A DNA stretch of 64,000 nucleotides from Herbaspirillum sp. RV1423 (GCF_000577615.1 NZ_CBXX010000009.1:1-64000); one strand, 5' to 3'. Positions 1 through 7,778 are shown, counted from the first letter of the stretch. The notes: generated by a model not told the origin, from the letters alone. Numbers and translations: made by a program.

Positions 1-526
1 GCGTGCCGAACACGGCGGTCATGCCGGCGGTGGCCCCTGCGACCAGCAGCGTTTTGCGTTCCGCCGCGCTGACATGGAAATGCTGGGCGATCAGCGAGCC
101 GATGGCGCCGCCGGTCATGATGATCGGCCCTTCGGCACCGAACGGACCGCCACTGCCGATGACGATGCCGGAGGCCAGCGGCTTGAGCAATGCGACCTTG
201 CCGGACATCTTGCTCTTGCCGAACAGAATCGCTTCGATCGCTTCCGGAATGCCGTGGCCGCGAATCTTGTCGGAGCCGAAACGCGCCATCAGTCCGACGA
301 TGAGTCCGCCGGCAACCGGGACCGCCATCACCCACATGCCGAGCGTGTGTTCCGCCGGTGAACGGTCGGCGAGCGAAAACGTCTGAAAAAAGAACAGGTT
401 GGTAAAGAAATGAATCAGGTTCAGCAGTACGAAGGCGGCGACGGTGGCGGCCATGCCGATGCCGACGGCAATGCAGGCGAGGAAAAGTACGCGGCGATCA
501 AGGCCGAAGTCGCGTTGGTGGCGCAT
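1..526 (-). CDS. ClC-family chloride channel/transporter, 5' part only
   Basis: Reading leftwards from an ATG at 526, the frame stays open to the window edge (about 175 codons), so the C-terminal part lies outside. The N-terminus is hydrophobic and helix-rich. It carries the ClC signature region GSGGPFGAEGP near residues 136-146, matching the conserved selectivity-filter segment with its gating-type glutamate in AEGP, followed by an alanine/glycine-rich helix. ClC proteins move chloride, often against protons, across the inner membrane. It is divergent from the STAS gene at 800, and a long palindrome lies between them. No clear Shine-Dalgarno sequence precedes the ATG, so the exact start is less certain than the family. 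Confidence 0.85.
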   Translation of the reverse strand, partial: MRHQRDFGLDRRVLFLACIAVGIGMAATVAAFVLLNLIHFFTNLFFFQTFSLADRSPAEHTLGMWVMAVPVAGGLIVGLMARFGSDKIRGHGIPEAIEAILFGKSKMSGKVALLKPLASGIVIGSGGPFGAEGPIIMTGGAIGSLIAQHFHVSAAERKTLLVAGATAGMTAVFGT

Positions 527-585
527 GGTGGAAGTTGTTCAAGAAGGATGAAAGGAACTGTTGTCGTCCAGGAATACAGGAAAAT

Positions 586-610
586 AAATATATCACATTG
601 TGATGTATTT
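586..610. promoter_or_regulatory. 25-bp near-perfect palindrome between divergent ClC and STAS genes
   Basis: The 25 bases from 586 to 610 are symmetric at 22 positions around base 598. The core reads ATCACA-T-TGTGAT, and the outer arms AAATA and TATTT also pair. It sits 60 bp upstream of the ClC start and 190 bp upstream of the STAS start, in an AT-rich stretch. This is what a dimeric regulator's operator looks like. The half-sites are in the opposite order to a CRP site (TGTGA-N6-TCACA), so CRP is unlikely. The binding protein is unknown. Confidence 0.55.
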
Positions 611-799
611 ATCGGTCTGCCTGGTAAATCATCGATGAAGCAACTTCATTAATTTTAGAAAATGCAATATTTATTGGATTTGGCGGGAGATGGCAATGAA
701 TTCGTGTTTAATCCACGGGGTTGGTGATGGTTGGGAAGACGCTAAATACGTCGCCCGATTTTTATCACGACGAGGCGGAATTGTCTGACGAGAAAAATC

Positions 800-1132
800 A
801 TGAAGATTGAAACAAGCCAAAGCAATGAAGTGTTGATCGTTCGCGCGGCCGGCCGGCTGGACTCGGCCGGCGCGTCGGAGTTCGTGAGGCAATTGACCAT
901 GCGATGCGACGGCACGGCAAGGAGACTGATCCTGGATTTCAGTGAATTGACGGAGCTCGGGTCGGCGGGTTTGCGCGTGCTTTTCCTGCTCAGCAAAAAG
1001 GCGCAGGGCGCGCGCGACCGGTTACTCGTGGCGGGTATGCAGCCGGCGGTGCGGGAAGTATTCGACAATACCGGCTTCGCCGCACTCTACAAAGTCATCG
1101 AGAGCATTCAGGAATGTCCTTGGATCAATTGA
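800..1132 (+). CDS. STAS-domain protein (anti-sigma-factor antagonist type)
   Basis: A 110-residue protein made of a single STAS domain. The segment ELGSAGLRVLF at residues 52-62 matches the phosphorylation loop and following helix of SpoIIAA/RsbV-like antagonists, with Ser55 the likely phosphoacceptor. Such proteins bind a serine kinase/anti-sigma partner when unphosphorylated and act in the cytoplasm. No kinase or phosphatase partner is adjacent: the left neighbour is a divergent ClC channel and the right neighbour a convergent flavoprotein. In betaproteobacteria these single STAS proteins often work with partners encoded elsewhere. The start is the first ATG, preceded by a weak purine stretch (GACGAGAAA). 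Confidence 0.82.
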   Translation: MKIETSQSNEVLIVRAAGRLDSAGASEFVRQLTMRCDGTARRLILDFSELTELGSAGLRVLFLLSKKAQGARDRLLVAGMQPAVREVFDNTGFAALYKVIESIQECPWIN

Positions 1133-1189
1133 ATACAGCCGACTTCAGCGACGTTCCCGGAACGCGCGTTTTCCTTTCCCTGCGGTGAA

Positions 1190-2161
1190 TCAGCTCCATG
1201 TGCCCATGGATTCCAGAAACGGTGATTGCACCGCCTCGCCCCAGCGCAGCGGAAGCACCGAACTGACCAGCTTCGCTTGCGTCACCTGAAAGCGCAGCAG
1301 CCTTTGCGCGCCTGCATAGGACTCCACGTCGGCGCCGCCCCAGATGACTTCGGCGACGACTGCCAGATAGAGCAGGTCGCCGCTGGCGAAATCGACGAAC
1401 AGCAATCCGGCGCGCGGGTGCGTGAGCAGATTGCCGATGGTGTTGAAGAAAAAGTTGCCCACGAAGTCCGGCGCCGTCAGTGTGCGGTCGCCATCGATGC
1501 GAACGAATCCCGGCTTGCCGCCGCGATGCGAGACATCGGCGCCGTGCCGTCCTTCGGTGCGATTGGCTTCTCCGTGGACGGCGGTGGCAATGAAAAAGGT
1601 GTCGGCGGCGGCGATGATGCGCTGCATCGCCGGCGTCAGCACCGCGCTTTCCTCTACGGCGACGGCCGCCGCATCGATATCGACCAGCCGTGGCTCGCGC
1701 GCCTGTATGTATTTGGGACAATTGCCGAAGCTCTGGGCGATGGCGACCGAAAATCCGTCGCGGTCGAAACTGTGGGCAATGCCGTTGGCGCGATTGCGCC
1801 GCCGCGTGTGCGGTTCGATCCCCAGCAAACCGAGCGCCGCGCCTTCGCGCAGGTTATCGTGCAAAGGATCGGAGCGATGCGGTTGTGCGCGGATGTCGAG
1901 CCGCTGTTCGTCGGGAGATGAAACAAAGCCGGGCTCGCCGACCAGGATCGACGCCCAGGGTTGGCCGTCGTCGTCCTGGCTGCCGATCAGCATGAACGGC
2001 AATTGTCCGAAGAATTGCCGATGCTGCTCCGGCATGAAGGTGCGAATCACCTTGGAACCGATGGTCGCCATCTTCTCCAGCGCGCCGGCGCGCTGTTGCG
2101 CATGCAGCTCGCCGGAGTGGAAGGCGTTGTCGGGCGGCGGGGCGGGGATGAATTCGTTCAT
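1190..2161 (-). CDS. pyridoxamine 5'-phosphate oxidase-related FMN-binding family protein
   Basis: A 323-residue protein with two split-barrel (PNPOx-like) segments. The first is near residues 45-80 (FGQLPFMLIGSQDDDGQPWAS), the second near residues 180-260 (PAMQRIIAAADTFFIAT, then FNTIGNLLTHPRAGLLFVDF). This two-barrel layout is typical of large PNPOx-related proteins that bind FMN or a related flavin. The true substrate is not known, and the length and divergence make it unlikely to be PdxH itself. The ATG at 2161 follows a CCGGAGCC Shine-Dalgarno region on the minus strand. It runs in the same direction as the GST gene at 2203-2826, with about 40 bp between, so the two may be co-transcribed. 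Confidence 0.75.
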   Translation of the reverse strand: MNEFIPAPPPDNAFHSGELHAQQRAGALEKMATIGSKVIRTFMPEQHRQFFGQLPFMLIGSQDDDGQPWASILVGEPGFVSSPDEQRLDIRAQPHRSDPLHDNLREGAALGLLGIEPHTRRRNRANGIAHSFDRDGFSVAIAQSFGNCPKYIQAREPRLVDIDAAAVAVEESAVLTPAMQRIIAAADTFFIATAVHGEANRTEGRHGADVSHRGGKPGFVRIDGDRTLTAPDFVGNFFFNTIGNLLTHPRAGLLFVDFASGDLLYLAVVAEVIWGGADVESYAGAQRLLRFQVTQAKLVSSVLPLRWGEAVQSPFLESMGTWS

Positions 2162-2202
2162 GGTCGGCTCCGGCTTTGTCGGTTCATCGCATCAACCAAC
2201 GA

Positions 2203-2826
2203 TCACGCCGCCAACGGCGAAGCGGGCATCGGCACGAAGTCCGGCAGGCTTTCGATACGGGCGACCCAGCCGCGCACATGCGGATAAGCATCCAGGCTGA
2301 CGCCACCTTCGGGCGCATGCGCAACGTAGCTGTAACAGGCGATGTCGGCAATGGTCGGGCGCGTACCGACCAGGAAGTTGCGGCCGGCCAGGTGCGCGTC
2401 CAGCAGTTGCAGCAACGAGAATGCTTTTTCCTTTGCTTGCTGATAATCCAAAGGCGCGTTGAAGAGTTTCACCATGCGCGCCTTGGCCGGACCTTCAAGC
2501 ACTTCGCCCGAGGCCAGCGAGAGGAATTGCTGTACGCGTGCTGCGTCGACGGGATCGCCGGGCAGCCAACCACCGTCGCCGTATTGCCTGGCGAGGTAGA
2601 CCAAGATGGCAGTCGAGTCGTACAGCGTAATGTCGCCGTCCTCGATCACCGGCACCTGGCCGCGCGGATTCCTGGCGAGGAACGAGGCTTCCTTTTGCGC
2701 CTTGTTGGGCAGGTCGACATAGATGAACTCATGCGGCAAGCCGAGCATGTTCAGGAACAACTGCACGCGATGGCTATGGCCGGAAAGCGGAAAGCCGTAG
2801 AGGCGGATGGGTTGGTTGGGTTGCAT
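2203..2826 (-). CDS. glutathione S-transferase
   Basis: A 207-residue soluble protein with the usual two-domain GST layout. Its thioredoxin-fold N-domain begins with YGFPLSGHSHRVQLFLNMLG, contains the cis-proline region GQVPVIEDGD and the glutathione-binding ITLYDSTAILVYLA. The helical C-domain carries the conserved PTIADIACYSYV helix near residue 155. The ATG at 2826 is preceded by GAGGAGATTCC, a strong ribosome site, so the longer upstream reading is not used. It is divergent from a TetR gene at 3100 with a clear palindromic operator between, suggesting inducible detoxification of an electrophile. The substrate cannot be read from the sequence. Confidence 0.9.
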   Translation of the reverse strand: MQPNQPIRLYGFPLSGHSHRVQLFLNMLGLPHEFIYVDLPNKAQKEASFLARNPRGQVPVIEDGDITLYDSTAILVYLARQYGDGGWLPGDPVDAARVQQFLSLASGEVLEGPAKARMVKLFNAPLDYQQAKEKAFSLLQLLDAHLAGRNFLVGTRPTIADIACYSYVAHAPEGGVSLDAYPHVRGWVARIESLPDFVPMPASPLAA

Positions 2827-2902
2827 GGCGGAATCTCCTCTGGATGATGATAATGACAACGATGGCAACGAAAGCGGCGGATCGGTCGTATCCTCAATAA
2901 AC

Positions 2903-2922
2903 TGTACCGAACGATCGGTACA
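2903..2922. promoter_or_regulatory. TetR-type operator between GST and its regulator
   Basis: TGTACCGA-ACGA-TCGGTACA: perfect 8-bp arms around a 4-bp centre, in the divergent region between the GST gene and the TetR gene. The size and symmetry fit a TetR-family dimer. I infer that the adjacent TetR binds here and represses one or both genes. A relaxed copy of the same core lies at 3863-3880. Confidence 0.7.
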
Positions 2923-3099
2923 ATAAACAATCGAAATCGTATTGTCAAATAAATTTATAATCCTTGAAAACGAAAACCGCGCCGTCACCTGTCCGCAAGC
3001 ACGTAATCGCACGTAATTGCATCCGGGCGGCGCGTTGCGGACGCGTTCATGTCGCCTTCATGCAGTCCGTCAGCCTCACTTAATCTTGAAATCACGCTT

Positions 3100-3660
3100 A
3101 TGCCCGCGCCTACCTTGTCCCGAGATGAAGTCGTCCAACGCATCCTTGCCGAGTTCCGGCGTTCGGGATATCAGGGGGCGACCCTGGCGAGCCTGTCGCA
3201 AGCCACCGGCCTGGGCAAATCCAGTCTCTACCATTACTTCCCCAACGGCAAGGCAGACATGGCTGAAGCGGCGCTGGAAGCGGTCGGCATCTGGCTCGGC
3301 GAGCATGTGATGCCGGCGCTGGCGGAAGACGCGCCGGCGGAAAAGCGCCTGAAGAAGTTCAGCGCCGGACTGAGCGAGTTTTACGCCAAGGGCGCCAAGC
3401 CGTGCCTGACCGACCTGTTCACCATCGGCGAAGCGGGCGATTTGTTTCAACAATACCTGAAGCAGCGCCTGAGCGGTCTGATCAAGGCGCTGGCCGCCGT
3501 GGTCGCCGAAACCGGCGTCGGCGCCGAAGAGGCCGCACGCCGCGCCGAGGACGCGATGATTTCCCTGCATGGCGCGCTGGTGGTTTCGCGCGCGCTCGGC
3601 AACACTGCGCCGTTCGTGCGCACCATGCGCAACTTCCCGGGCCTGCTGCTCGGCGAGTGA
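3100..3660 (+). CDS. TetR/AcrR family transcriptional regulator
   Basis: A 186-residue repressor. The N-terminal helix-turn-helix is clear: GATLASLSQATGLGKSSLYHYFPNGK at about residues 26-51. The rest is the helical ligand-binding domain, of the type with LTDLFTIGEAGDLFQQYLKQRLSGL. The ATG at 3100 is preferred over one 51 bp upstream because the HTH then begins at the family's usual distance; neither has a strong ribosome site. It is divergent from the GST gene, with the operator at 2903-2922 between. A relaxed copy of that operator in the SDR promoter at 3863-3880 suggests it may also control the downstream operon. Confidence 0.88.
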   Translation: MPAPTLSRDEVVQRILAEFRRSGYQGATLASLSQATGLGKSSLYHYFPNGKADMAEAALEAVGIWLGEHVMPALAEDAPAEKRLKKFSAGLSEFYAKGAKPCLTDLFTIGEAGDLFQQYLKQRLSGLIKALAAVVAETGVGAEEAARRAEDAMISLHGALVVSRALGNTAPFVRTMRNFPGLLLGE

Positions 3661-3825
3661 TCCGCGAGTGATCCATTGCGTCCATCGGGCGCACTGCTTC
3701 GCCGGAAATATTCCGCGCAAGCACTTTCTGTCCACATCCGCATCTGCATTCTTCGCCGATGCGGAAAGAGCGCGTGCGTCGGCCTTAGCCATTCCCTATC
3801 GATCCGATTGAAATAGTGTGCTTGC

Positions 3826-3853
3826 TTGACATGCGTTTAGTTACTATTATAAT
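3826..3853 (+). promoter_or_regulatory. sigma-70 promoter of the SDR-HxlR operon
   Basis: TTGACA at 3826-3831, a 16-bp spacer and TATAAT at 3848-3853: both boxes match consensus exactly, with near-ideal spacing. It lies 54 bp before the SDR start. The -10 box sits inside an inverted repeat (3839-3863), and a second palindrome follows directly, so the promoter looks strong but repressible. Confidence 0.8.
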
Positions 3854-3863
3854 GAAAGTAACT
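3839..3863 (+). promoter_or_regulatory. putative HxlR operator, copy 1
   Basis: AGTTAC (3839-3844), 13 bp, GTAACT (3858-3863), overlapping the -10 box. The core ACTATTATAATGAAAGTAACT reappears, one site in each orientation, in the divergent region in front of the EmrAB/OMF pump (7622-7644 and 7656-7678). The first HxlR gene in the same operon is the natural candidate to bind it (autoregulation). That assignment is inference. Confidence 0.6.
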
Positions 3864-3880
3864 GTCCGAATGGTCGGGCA
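3863..3880. promoter_or_regulatory. putative TetR-type operator in the SDR promoter
   Basis: TGTCCGA-ATGG-TCGGGCA has 6 of 7 arm positions symmetric, and its core CCGAATGGTCGG matches the GST/TetR operator core CCGAACGATCGG at 10 of 12 positions. It starts where the HxlR-type repeat ends and covers the likely transcription start region. It suggests the TetR at 3100 also controls this operon. Confidence 0.5.
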
Positions 3881-3906
3881 TTACTTCTAACCTTTCGGAG
3901 AACAAG

Positions 3907-4710
3907 ATGAGCAACGCAACAAGCAATAAGTCCGGCACCGCCGTGATCACCGGCGCCTCGACCGGCATCGGCGCCACCTACGCCGATCGTCTGGCCCACC
4001 GCGGCTACGACCTGATCCTGGTCGCACGCGACGTGCAACGCCTGGAAAAACTGGCGGAGCGCCTGCGTCGGGAAACCGCCGTGAAGGTGGAAGTATTGCC
4101 GGCCGATCTGGTCAACAAGGCTGACCTGCTTAAAGTCGAACAGCGCCTGCGCAGCGACGCCTCCGTGGCGATGCTGGTCAACAACGCAGGCATGGCGATC
4201 GCCGGCGAACTGGCGGATGGCGACGTTGAAAAATACGACGCCATGATCCAGCTCAACATCACGGCGGTGCTGCGTCTGGCAGCGGCGGTTGCGCCCGGCT
4301 TCATCGCGCGCAAGGGCGGCACGCTGATCAACATCGCCTCGGTGCTGGCGCTGGCGCCTGAAATGTTCAACGGCGCCTACAGCGGCACCAAGGCCTTCGT
4401 GCTGAACCTGAGCCAGTCGCTGCAAAACGAACTGGGCAAGCACGGCGTGCGCGTGCAGGCCGTGCTGCCGGGTGCCACGCGCACCGAAATATGGGAGCGT
4501 TCCGGCACCGATATCGAACATCTGCCGGAAGCCATGCTGATGGGTGTGGACGATCTGGTCAACGCCGCGCTGGCTGGTCTGGATCTGGGCGAGCAGGTGA
4601 CGATTCCGTCGCTGCCGGACGTTGCGCAGTGGGAAGCGCTGACTGCGGCGCGCCAGGCCATGGGCCCGAACCTGTCGCTGAAGAATCCTGCTGCGCGCTA
4701 TCGGCAGTAA
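3907..4710 (+). CDS. short-chain dehydrogenase/reductase (SDR)
   Basis: A 267-residue classical SDR. It has the cofactor motif TGASTGIG (residues 15-22), NNAG (92-95) and the catalytic triad Ser145, Tyr158 and Lys162 in SVLALAPEMFNGAYSGTK. It should reduce or oxidise a carbonyl/alcohol using NAD(P)H in the cytoplasm; Arg41 after the second strand hints at NADPH preference. The substrate is unknown. It is the first gene of an operon with an HxlR regulator (4734) and a ketopantoate-reductase-like enzyme (5129), under a consensus promoter carrying two palindromes. That pattern fits a response to a reactive electrophile or quinone-like compound, which is inference from the usual HxlR role. Confidence 0.9.
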   Translation: MSNATSNKSGTAVITGASTGIGATYADRLAHRGYDLILVARDVQRLEKLAERLRRETAVKVEVLPADLVNKADLLKVEQRLRSDASVAMLVNNAGMAIAGELADGDVEKYDAMIQLNITAVLRLAAAVAPGFIARKGGTLINIASVLALAPEMFNGAYSGTKAFVLNLSQSLQNELGKHGVRVQAVLPGATRTEIWERSGTDIEHLPEAMLMGVDDLVNAALAGLDLGEQVTIPSLPDVAQWEALTAARQAMGPNLSLKNPAARYRQ

Positions 4711-4733
4711 GCCGGCGAGCACCGATATCGCGC

Positions 4734-5126
4734 ATGCGCCACAAATGCATCGACGATCAGGAATGCCCAATCGCTTGCACGCTGCAGATGGTGGGCGAGT
4801 GGTGGAGCATCCTGATATTGCGGGATTGCCTGCGCGGATTGAGCCGCTTCGACCAGTTTCAGAAAAATCTGGCAATATCGCCGAATATGTTGGCGCGCCG
4901 ATTGCAGACGCTGATCGATGCGGGGCTGCTGGAACGCCGCCAGTATCGGGAACATCCGCCGCGCTACGAATACATCCTGACCGACCGTGGCCGGGACTTT
5001 CATATTGTGATCGCCGCCATGTACGATTGGGGCAACCGTAATCTTCCCTATACCGGCGCCGGTCAAAGCGGTGTGCAGCATGTGACTGCGCAAGAATATC
5101 TAGAGGCGAAAAACAAGGAGACTTAG
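4734..5126 (+). CDS. HxlR family winged-helix transcriptional regulator
   Basis: A 130-residue regulator with the family pattern CPIACTLQMVGEWWSILILRD at about residues 11-31, FDQFQKNLAISPNMLARRL for the recognition helix and PPRYEYILTDRGRDF for the wing. HxlR proteins are small dimeric repressors or activators that often sense reactive electrophiles through cysteines. This one has Cys5, Cys11 and Cys15 near the N-terminus and Cys32, so redox sensing is possible. The start at 4734 lacks a strong ribosome site but lies 24 bp after the SDR stop. It ends 2 bp before the next gene. Three similar operator-like motifs (at 3.8 and 7.6 kb) suggest it controls its own operon and the EmrAB pump. Confidence 0.88.
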   Translation: MRHKCIDDQECPIACTLQMVGEWWSILILRDCLRGLSRFDQFQKNLAISPNMLARRLQTLIDAGLLERRQYREHPPRYEYILTDRGRDFHIVIAAMYDWGNRNLPYTGAGQSGVQHVTAQEYLEAKNKET

Positions 5127-5128
5127 CA

Positions 5129-6061
5129 ATGCGAACATTGGTGGTGGGAGCCGGCGCGGTCGGCGGATATTTCGGCGGCCGCATGCTGGCTGCGGGACGC
5201 GACGTGCACTTCCTGGTGCGCGCCAAACGCGCGGAACTGCTCGCGGGGAACGGTTTGCAGATCAGGAGCCCGGTGGGCGACCTGAACCTGCAACAGCCGC
5301 CGACGGTGCTGAAAGAGAACCTGGAGCAGAGCTACGACCTGATCATCCTCAGTTGCAAGGCTTACGATCTCGCCGACGCCATCGATTCCTTCGCTGCGGG
5401 GGTGGGGCCTCAGACGGTGATTTTGCCGCTGCTCAACGGCATGCTGCATCTCGATGTGCTGAGCGAACGCTTCGGTGCGGAGAAAATCCTTGGCGGCCAG
5501 TGCGTGATCGCCAGCACCGTCGACGCCGACGGCGCGATCCGCCATCTCAACACCTTCCACGGCGTGACCTTCGGGGAACGCGATGGCGCCATGTCCGCGC
5601 GCGTGGGCGCGATCGAAAAGGAAATGGCAGGCGTCGGCTTCGACGTGAACCCCAGCCCGGCCATCTTGCAATCGATGTGGGAAAAATGGATCATGCTGGC
5701 CTCGCTGGCCGGCAGCACCAGCCTGATGCGCTCCAGCATCGGTCCGATCATGGAAGCGCCGGGCGGATTGGAATTCGTCAGCGCCCTGCTCGAAGAATGC
5801 AGCGGCATCGCCGCCGCCAACGGCCACGCGCCGGGCGGACCGTTTTACGAACGCACCCGCAAGCTGCTGACCGAAGCCGGCTCGACGCTGACCGCCTCGA
5901 TGTTCCGCGACATCGGCAACGGCGCGCGCATCGAAGCCGACCACATCATCGGCGACCTGCTGCGCCGCGGGCGCGAAGCCGCTGTCAAGACGGACCTGCT
6001 GCAAGTGGTCTATACCCATCTCAAGACTTACGAAGCACGCAACCGGGCCGCATCGGCCTGA
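5129..6061 (+). CDS. ketopantoate reductase PanE/ApbA family protein
   Basis: A 310-residue NADPH-dependent reductase. It begins directly with the dinucleotide fold GAGAVGGYFGG (residues 7-17) and contains the family's SCKAYDL and LNGMLHLD segments. The helix with the catalytic lysine reads MWEKWIMLASLAG, where authentic PanE usually has an asparagine after the lysine helix (KLAIN type). This fits the large set of PanE paralogues with other or unknown substrates rather than pantothenate synthesis. It starts 2 bp after the HxlR stop, so it is translationally coupled and shares its regulation. Cytoplasmic, no signal peptide. Confidence 0.82.
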   Translation: MRTLVVGAGAVGGYFGGRMLAAGRDVHFLVRAKRAELLAGNGLQIRSPVGDLNLQQPPTVLKENLEQSYDLIILSCKAYDLADAIDSFAAGVGPQTVILPLLNGMLHLDVLSERFGAEKILGGQCVIASTVDADGAIRHLNTFHGVTFGERDGAMSARVGAIEKEMAGVGFDVNPSPAILQSMWEKWIMLASLAGSTSLMRSSIGPIMEAPGGLEFVSALLEECSGIAAANGHAPGGPFYERTRKLLTEAGSTLTASMFRDIGNGARIEADHIIGDLLRRGREAAVKTDLLQVVYTHLKTYEARNRAASA

Positions 6062-6127
6062 AGCCTTTTTGCCTTTCCGCGCACGCTGTCTTGGCAGACG
6101 GCTGCGCCGGAAACGCCTTCCTTATCT

Positions 6128-7579
6128 TTACCAGCCTCCGCCCAAAGAACGGAATGCCGACACCGCAGCACGCGCGTCGTCGCCGCGTACTTGTGCCAAC
6201 TGGTCGCGGGCGCGCAGCAGCAAACGGTCTTCTTCCAGCACTTCGCTCAGGCTGAGCACGCCGCCCTTGTAGGCATCCTCCGCGGTGCTGCGCGCGTGCT
6301 GGCGGGCAGCGACTTCATCAGCCAGTTCGGCGCTTTGCTTTTCCAACTGGACCAGCGTGACGATAGCATTCTCGACGTCTTCGGTGGCGCGCAGGATGGA
6401 TTGCCGATAGCGAGCCAGTGCTTCGTGGTTGGCGCCTTTGGCGCGTTCCACCTCGGCATCGATACGGCCGAAATCGAACAGGCGCCAGCGCAATCCGAGC
6501 GCCGCCTGCGGCTGGAAGCTGTCGGCCGTGAACAGGCCGGCAGCGCCGAGGCTTTCAAAACCGAGCAGCGCCGACAGAGACAGCTTGGGGTAGTACTCGG
6601 CCATCGCCACGCCGATGCGCGCATTCGAGGCGGCCAGCTTGCGCTCTGCGGCGAGCACATCGGGGCGGCGGCGCAGCAGGCCGGCGCTGCCTTCGGCGAC
6701 GCTGATGGCGGGCACGGCGGCGATCGCCGTATCGGCGCTGGCGTTCAGTTCACGCGCATAGGTGCCGGGCGCGGCGCCCATCAGGACGTCGAGCCGATTG
6801 AGCTGGCGTTCCAGTTCGATGCGCAGCGGCGGGATGGTGGCGCGCGCCTGCGATAGTTGCGCCAGCGCCAGGGCATCCTCGCGCTGGCTGGAAAGGCCGT
6901 CGTGCAGACGCAGCCGGACCAGGTCCAGCAACTTTCCGCTGGTCCGCGCCTGATCTTCCGCCAGGCGGATGCGCGCCTGCGCGCTGCGGATGCGGAAATA
7001 AGCGTCCGCCGATTCCGCCGCAATCGAAATGCGCACGCCCAGATGATCCGCTTCGGCGGCGTCGCGCTCGGCATTGGCGGCTTCGGCGCCGCGCTTGAGC
7101 GCGCCGGCCAGGTCCAGTTCCCAACTCGCGCCGACGCCGACATCGTACAGTGTCTGGGTGCGCTCATAACCGGGGAAGTTGGAGGCGATCTTGCCGAGCG
7201 GACTGTTGAGCGACTGGCGCTGGCGCACCGCTTCGGTGTCCAGCGATGCTTGCGGCAGGCGCTGCGCGCCGGCCTGTTGTGCGGCGGCCTGCGCCTGCTC
7301 CACACGCGCCAGCGAAGCGGCGAGGTCGAGGTTCTGTTCCAGCGCGCGCTGTACGATGCGGCTCAGGACCGGATCGTTGAAACCTTGCCACCATTGATCC
7401 AATTGCGGCATTGGCGCAGCCGCGTTGTGCTGCTCCAGCAGGGCGGCGTTGTGAAACGGCCCGGTCGCCGTGGTCGGCGCCAGGTAGTCGGGGCCGCTGG
7501 CGCAGCCAGCCAGAAAGATGCCCGCCGCCAGTGCAATGACGGAGAGTTTCGCCGATCCCGTGAGTCTGCTGCTGTCCAT
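6128..7579 (-). CDS. NodT-type outer-membrane efflux lipoprotein (OMF of EmrAB pump 1)
   Basis: A 483-residue TolC-like outer-membrane factor. The signal peptide ends in the lipobox LAGC (Cys26), followed by ASGPDYLAPT, typical of NodT lipoproteins. Long helical repeats follow, with RRRPDVLAAERKLAASNARIG and a C-terminal repeat with GGVLSLSEVLEEDRLLLRARDQLA. The ATG at 7579 has GAGGGGAAG in front of it. It is divergent from the emrA-like gene at 7779, with two operator-like sites between. It probably forms the outer-membrane exit of that pump. Confidence 0.92.
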   Translation of the reverse strand: MDSSRLTGSAKLSVIALAAGIFLAGCASGPDYLAPTTATGPFHNAALLEQHNAAAPMPQLDQWWQGFNDPVLSRIVQRALEQNLDLAASLARVEQAQAAAQQAGAQRLPQASLDTEAVRQRQSLNSPLGKIASNFPGYERTQTLYDVGVGASWELDLAGALKRGAEAANAERDAAEADHLGVRISIAAESADAYFRIRSAQARIRLAEDQARTSGKLLDLVRLRLHDGLSSQREDALALAQLSQARATIPPLRIELERQLNRLDVLMGAAPGTYARELNASADTAIAAVPAISVAEGSAGLLRRRPDVLAAERKLAASNARIGVAMAEYYPKLSLSALLGFESLGAAGLFTADSFQPQAALGLRWRLFDFGRIDAEVERAKGANHEALARYRQSILRATEDVENAIVTLVQLEKQSAELADEVAARQHARSTAEDAYKGGVLSLSEVLEEDRLLLRARDQLAQVRGDDARAAVSAFRSLGGGW

Positions 7580-7621
7580 GTCGCTTCCCCTCAACAAATG
7601 TCGAAATGTGGTGTCTTGAAA

Positions 7622-7644
7622 AGTTACTTGCAAAATGATAGTGT
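7622..7644 (-). promoter_or_regulatory. putative HxlR operator, copy 2 (minus orientation)
   Basis: Read on the minus strand, this is ACACTATCATTTTGCAAGTAACT, here split as ACACTATCAT-TTTGCAAGTAACT. It aligns with copy 1 (3841-3863) and copy 3 without gaps, sharing ACTAT at one end and AAG(T/C)AACT at the other. It lies 43 bp before the OMF start and faces that gene. Confidence 0.55.
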
Positions 7645-7655
7645 CTAGTTTAATC

Positions 7656-7678
7656 TAACTATCAAAATGAAAGCAACT
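7656..7678 (+). promoter_or_regulatory. putative HxlR operator, copy 3 (plus orientation)
   Basis: TAACTATCAAAATGAAAGCAACT aligns to the SDR-promoter copy at 19 of 23 positions with no gaps. Copies 2 and 3 are head to head with 11 bp between, in the 199-bp divergent region of the pump, which suits bidirectional control by one regulator. Confidence 0.55.
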
Positions 7679-7778
7679 AGCAGTTGGAAAAATATTTGTG
7701 CAGTAAACAACTTGCCGCAAGGCGACTTTTCATTACCGGCCCCAAGCGGGCGAAACCAAAGAAAGACTGGGGTAGAAC

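Noticed and set aside
586-610. The palindrome as a CRP site.
   Set aside because: A CRP site is TGTGA-N6-TCACA; here the half-sites are reversed (ATCACA then TGTGAT) with a one-base centre.
1226-2300. Long plus-strand frames opposite the PNPOx-like gene.
   Set aside because: They mirror the GC-rich third positions of the minus-strand gene and show no family motif or ribosome site.
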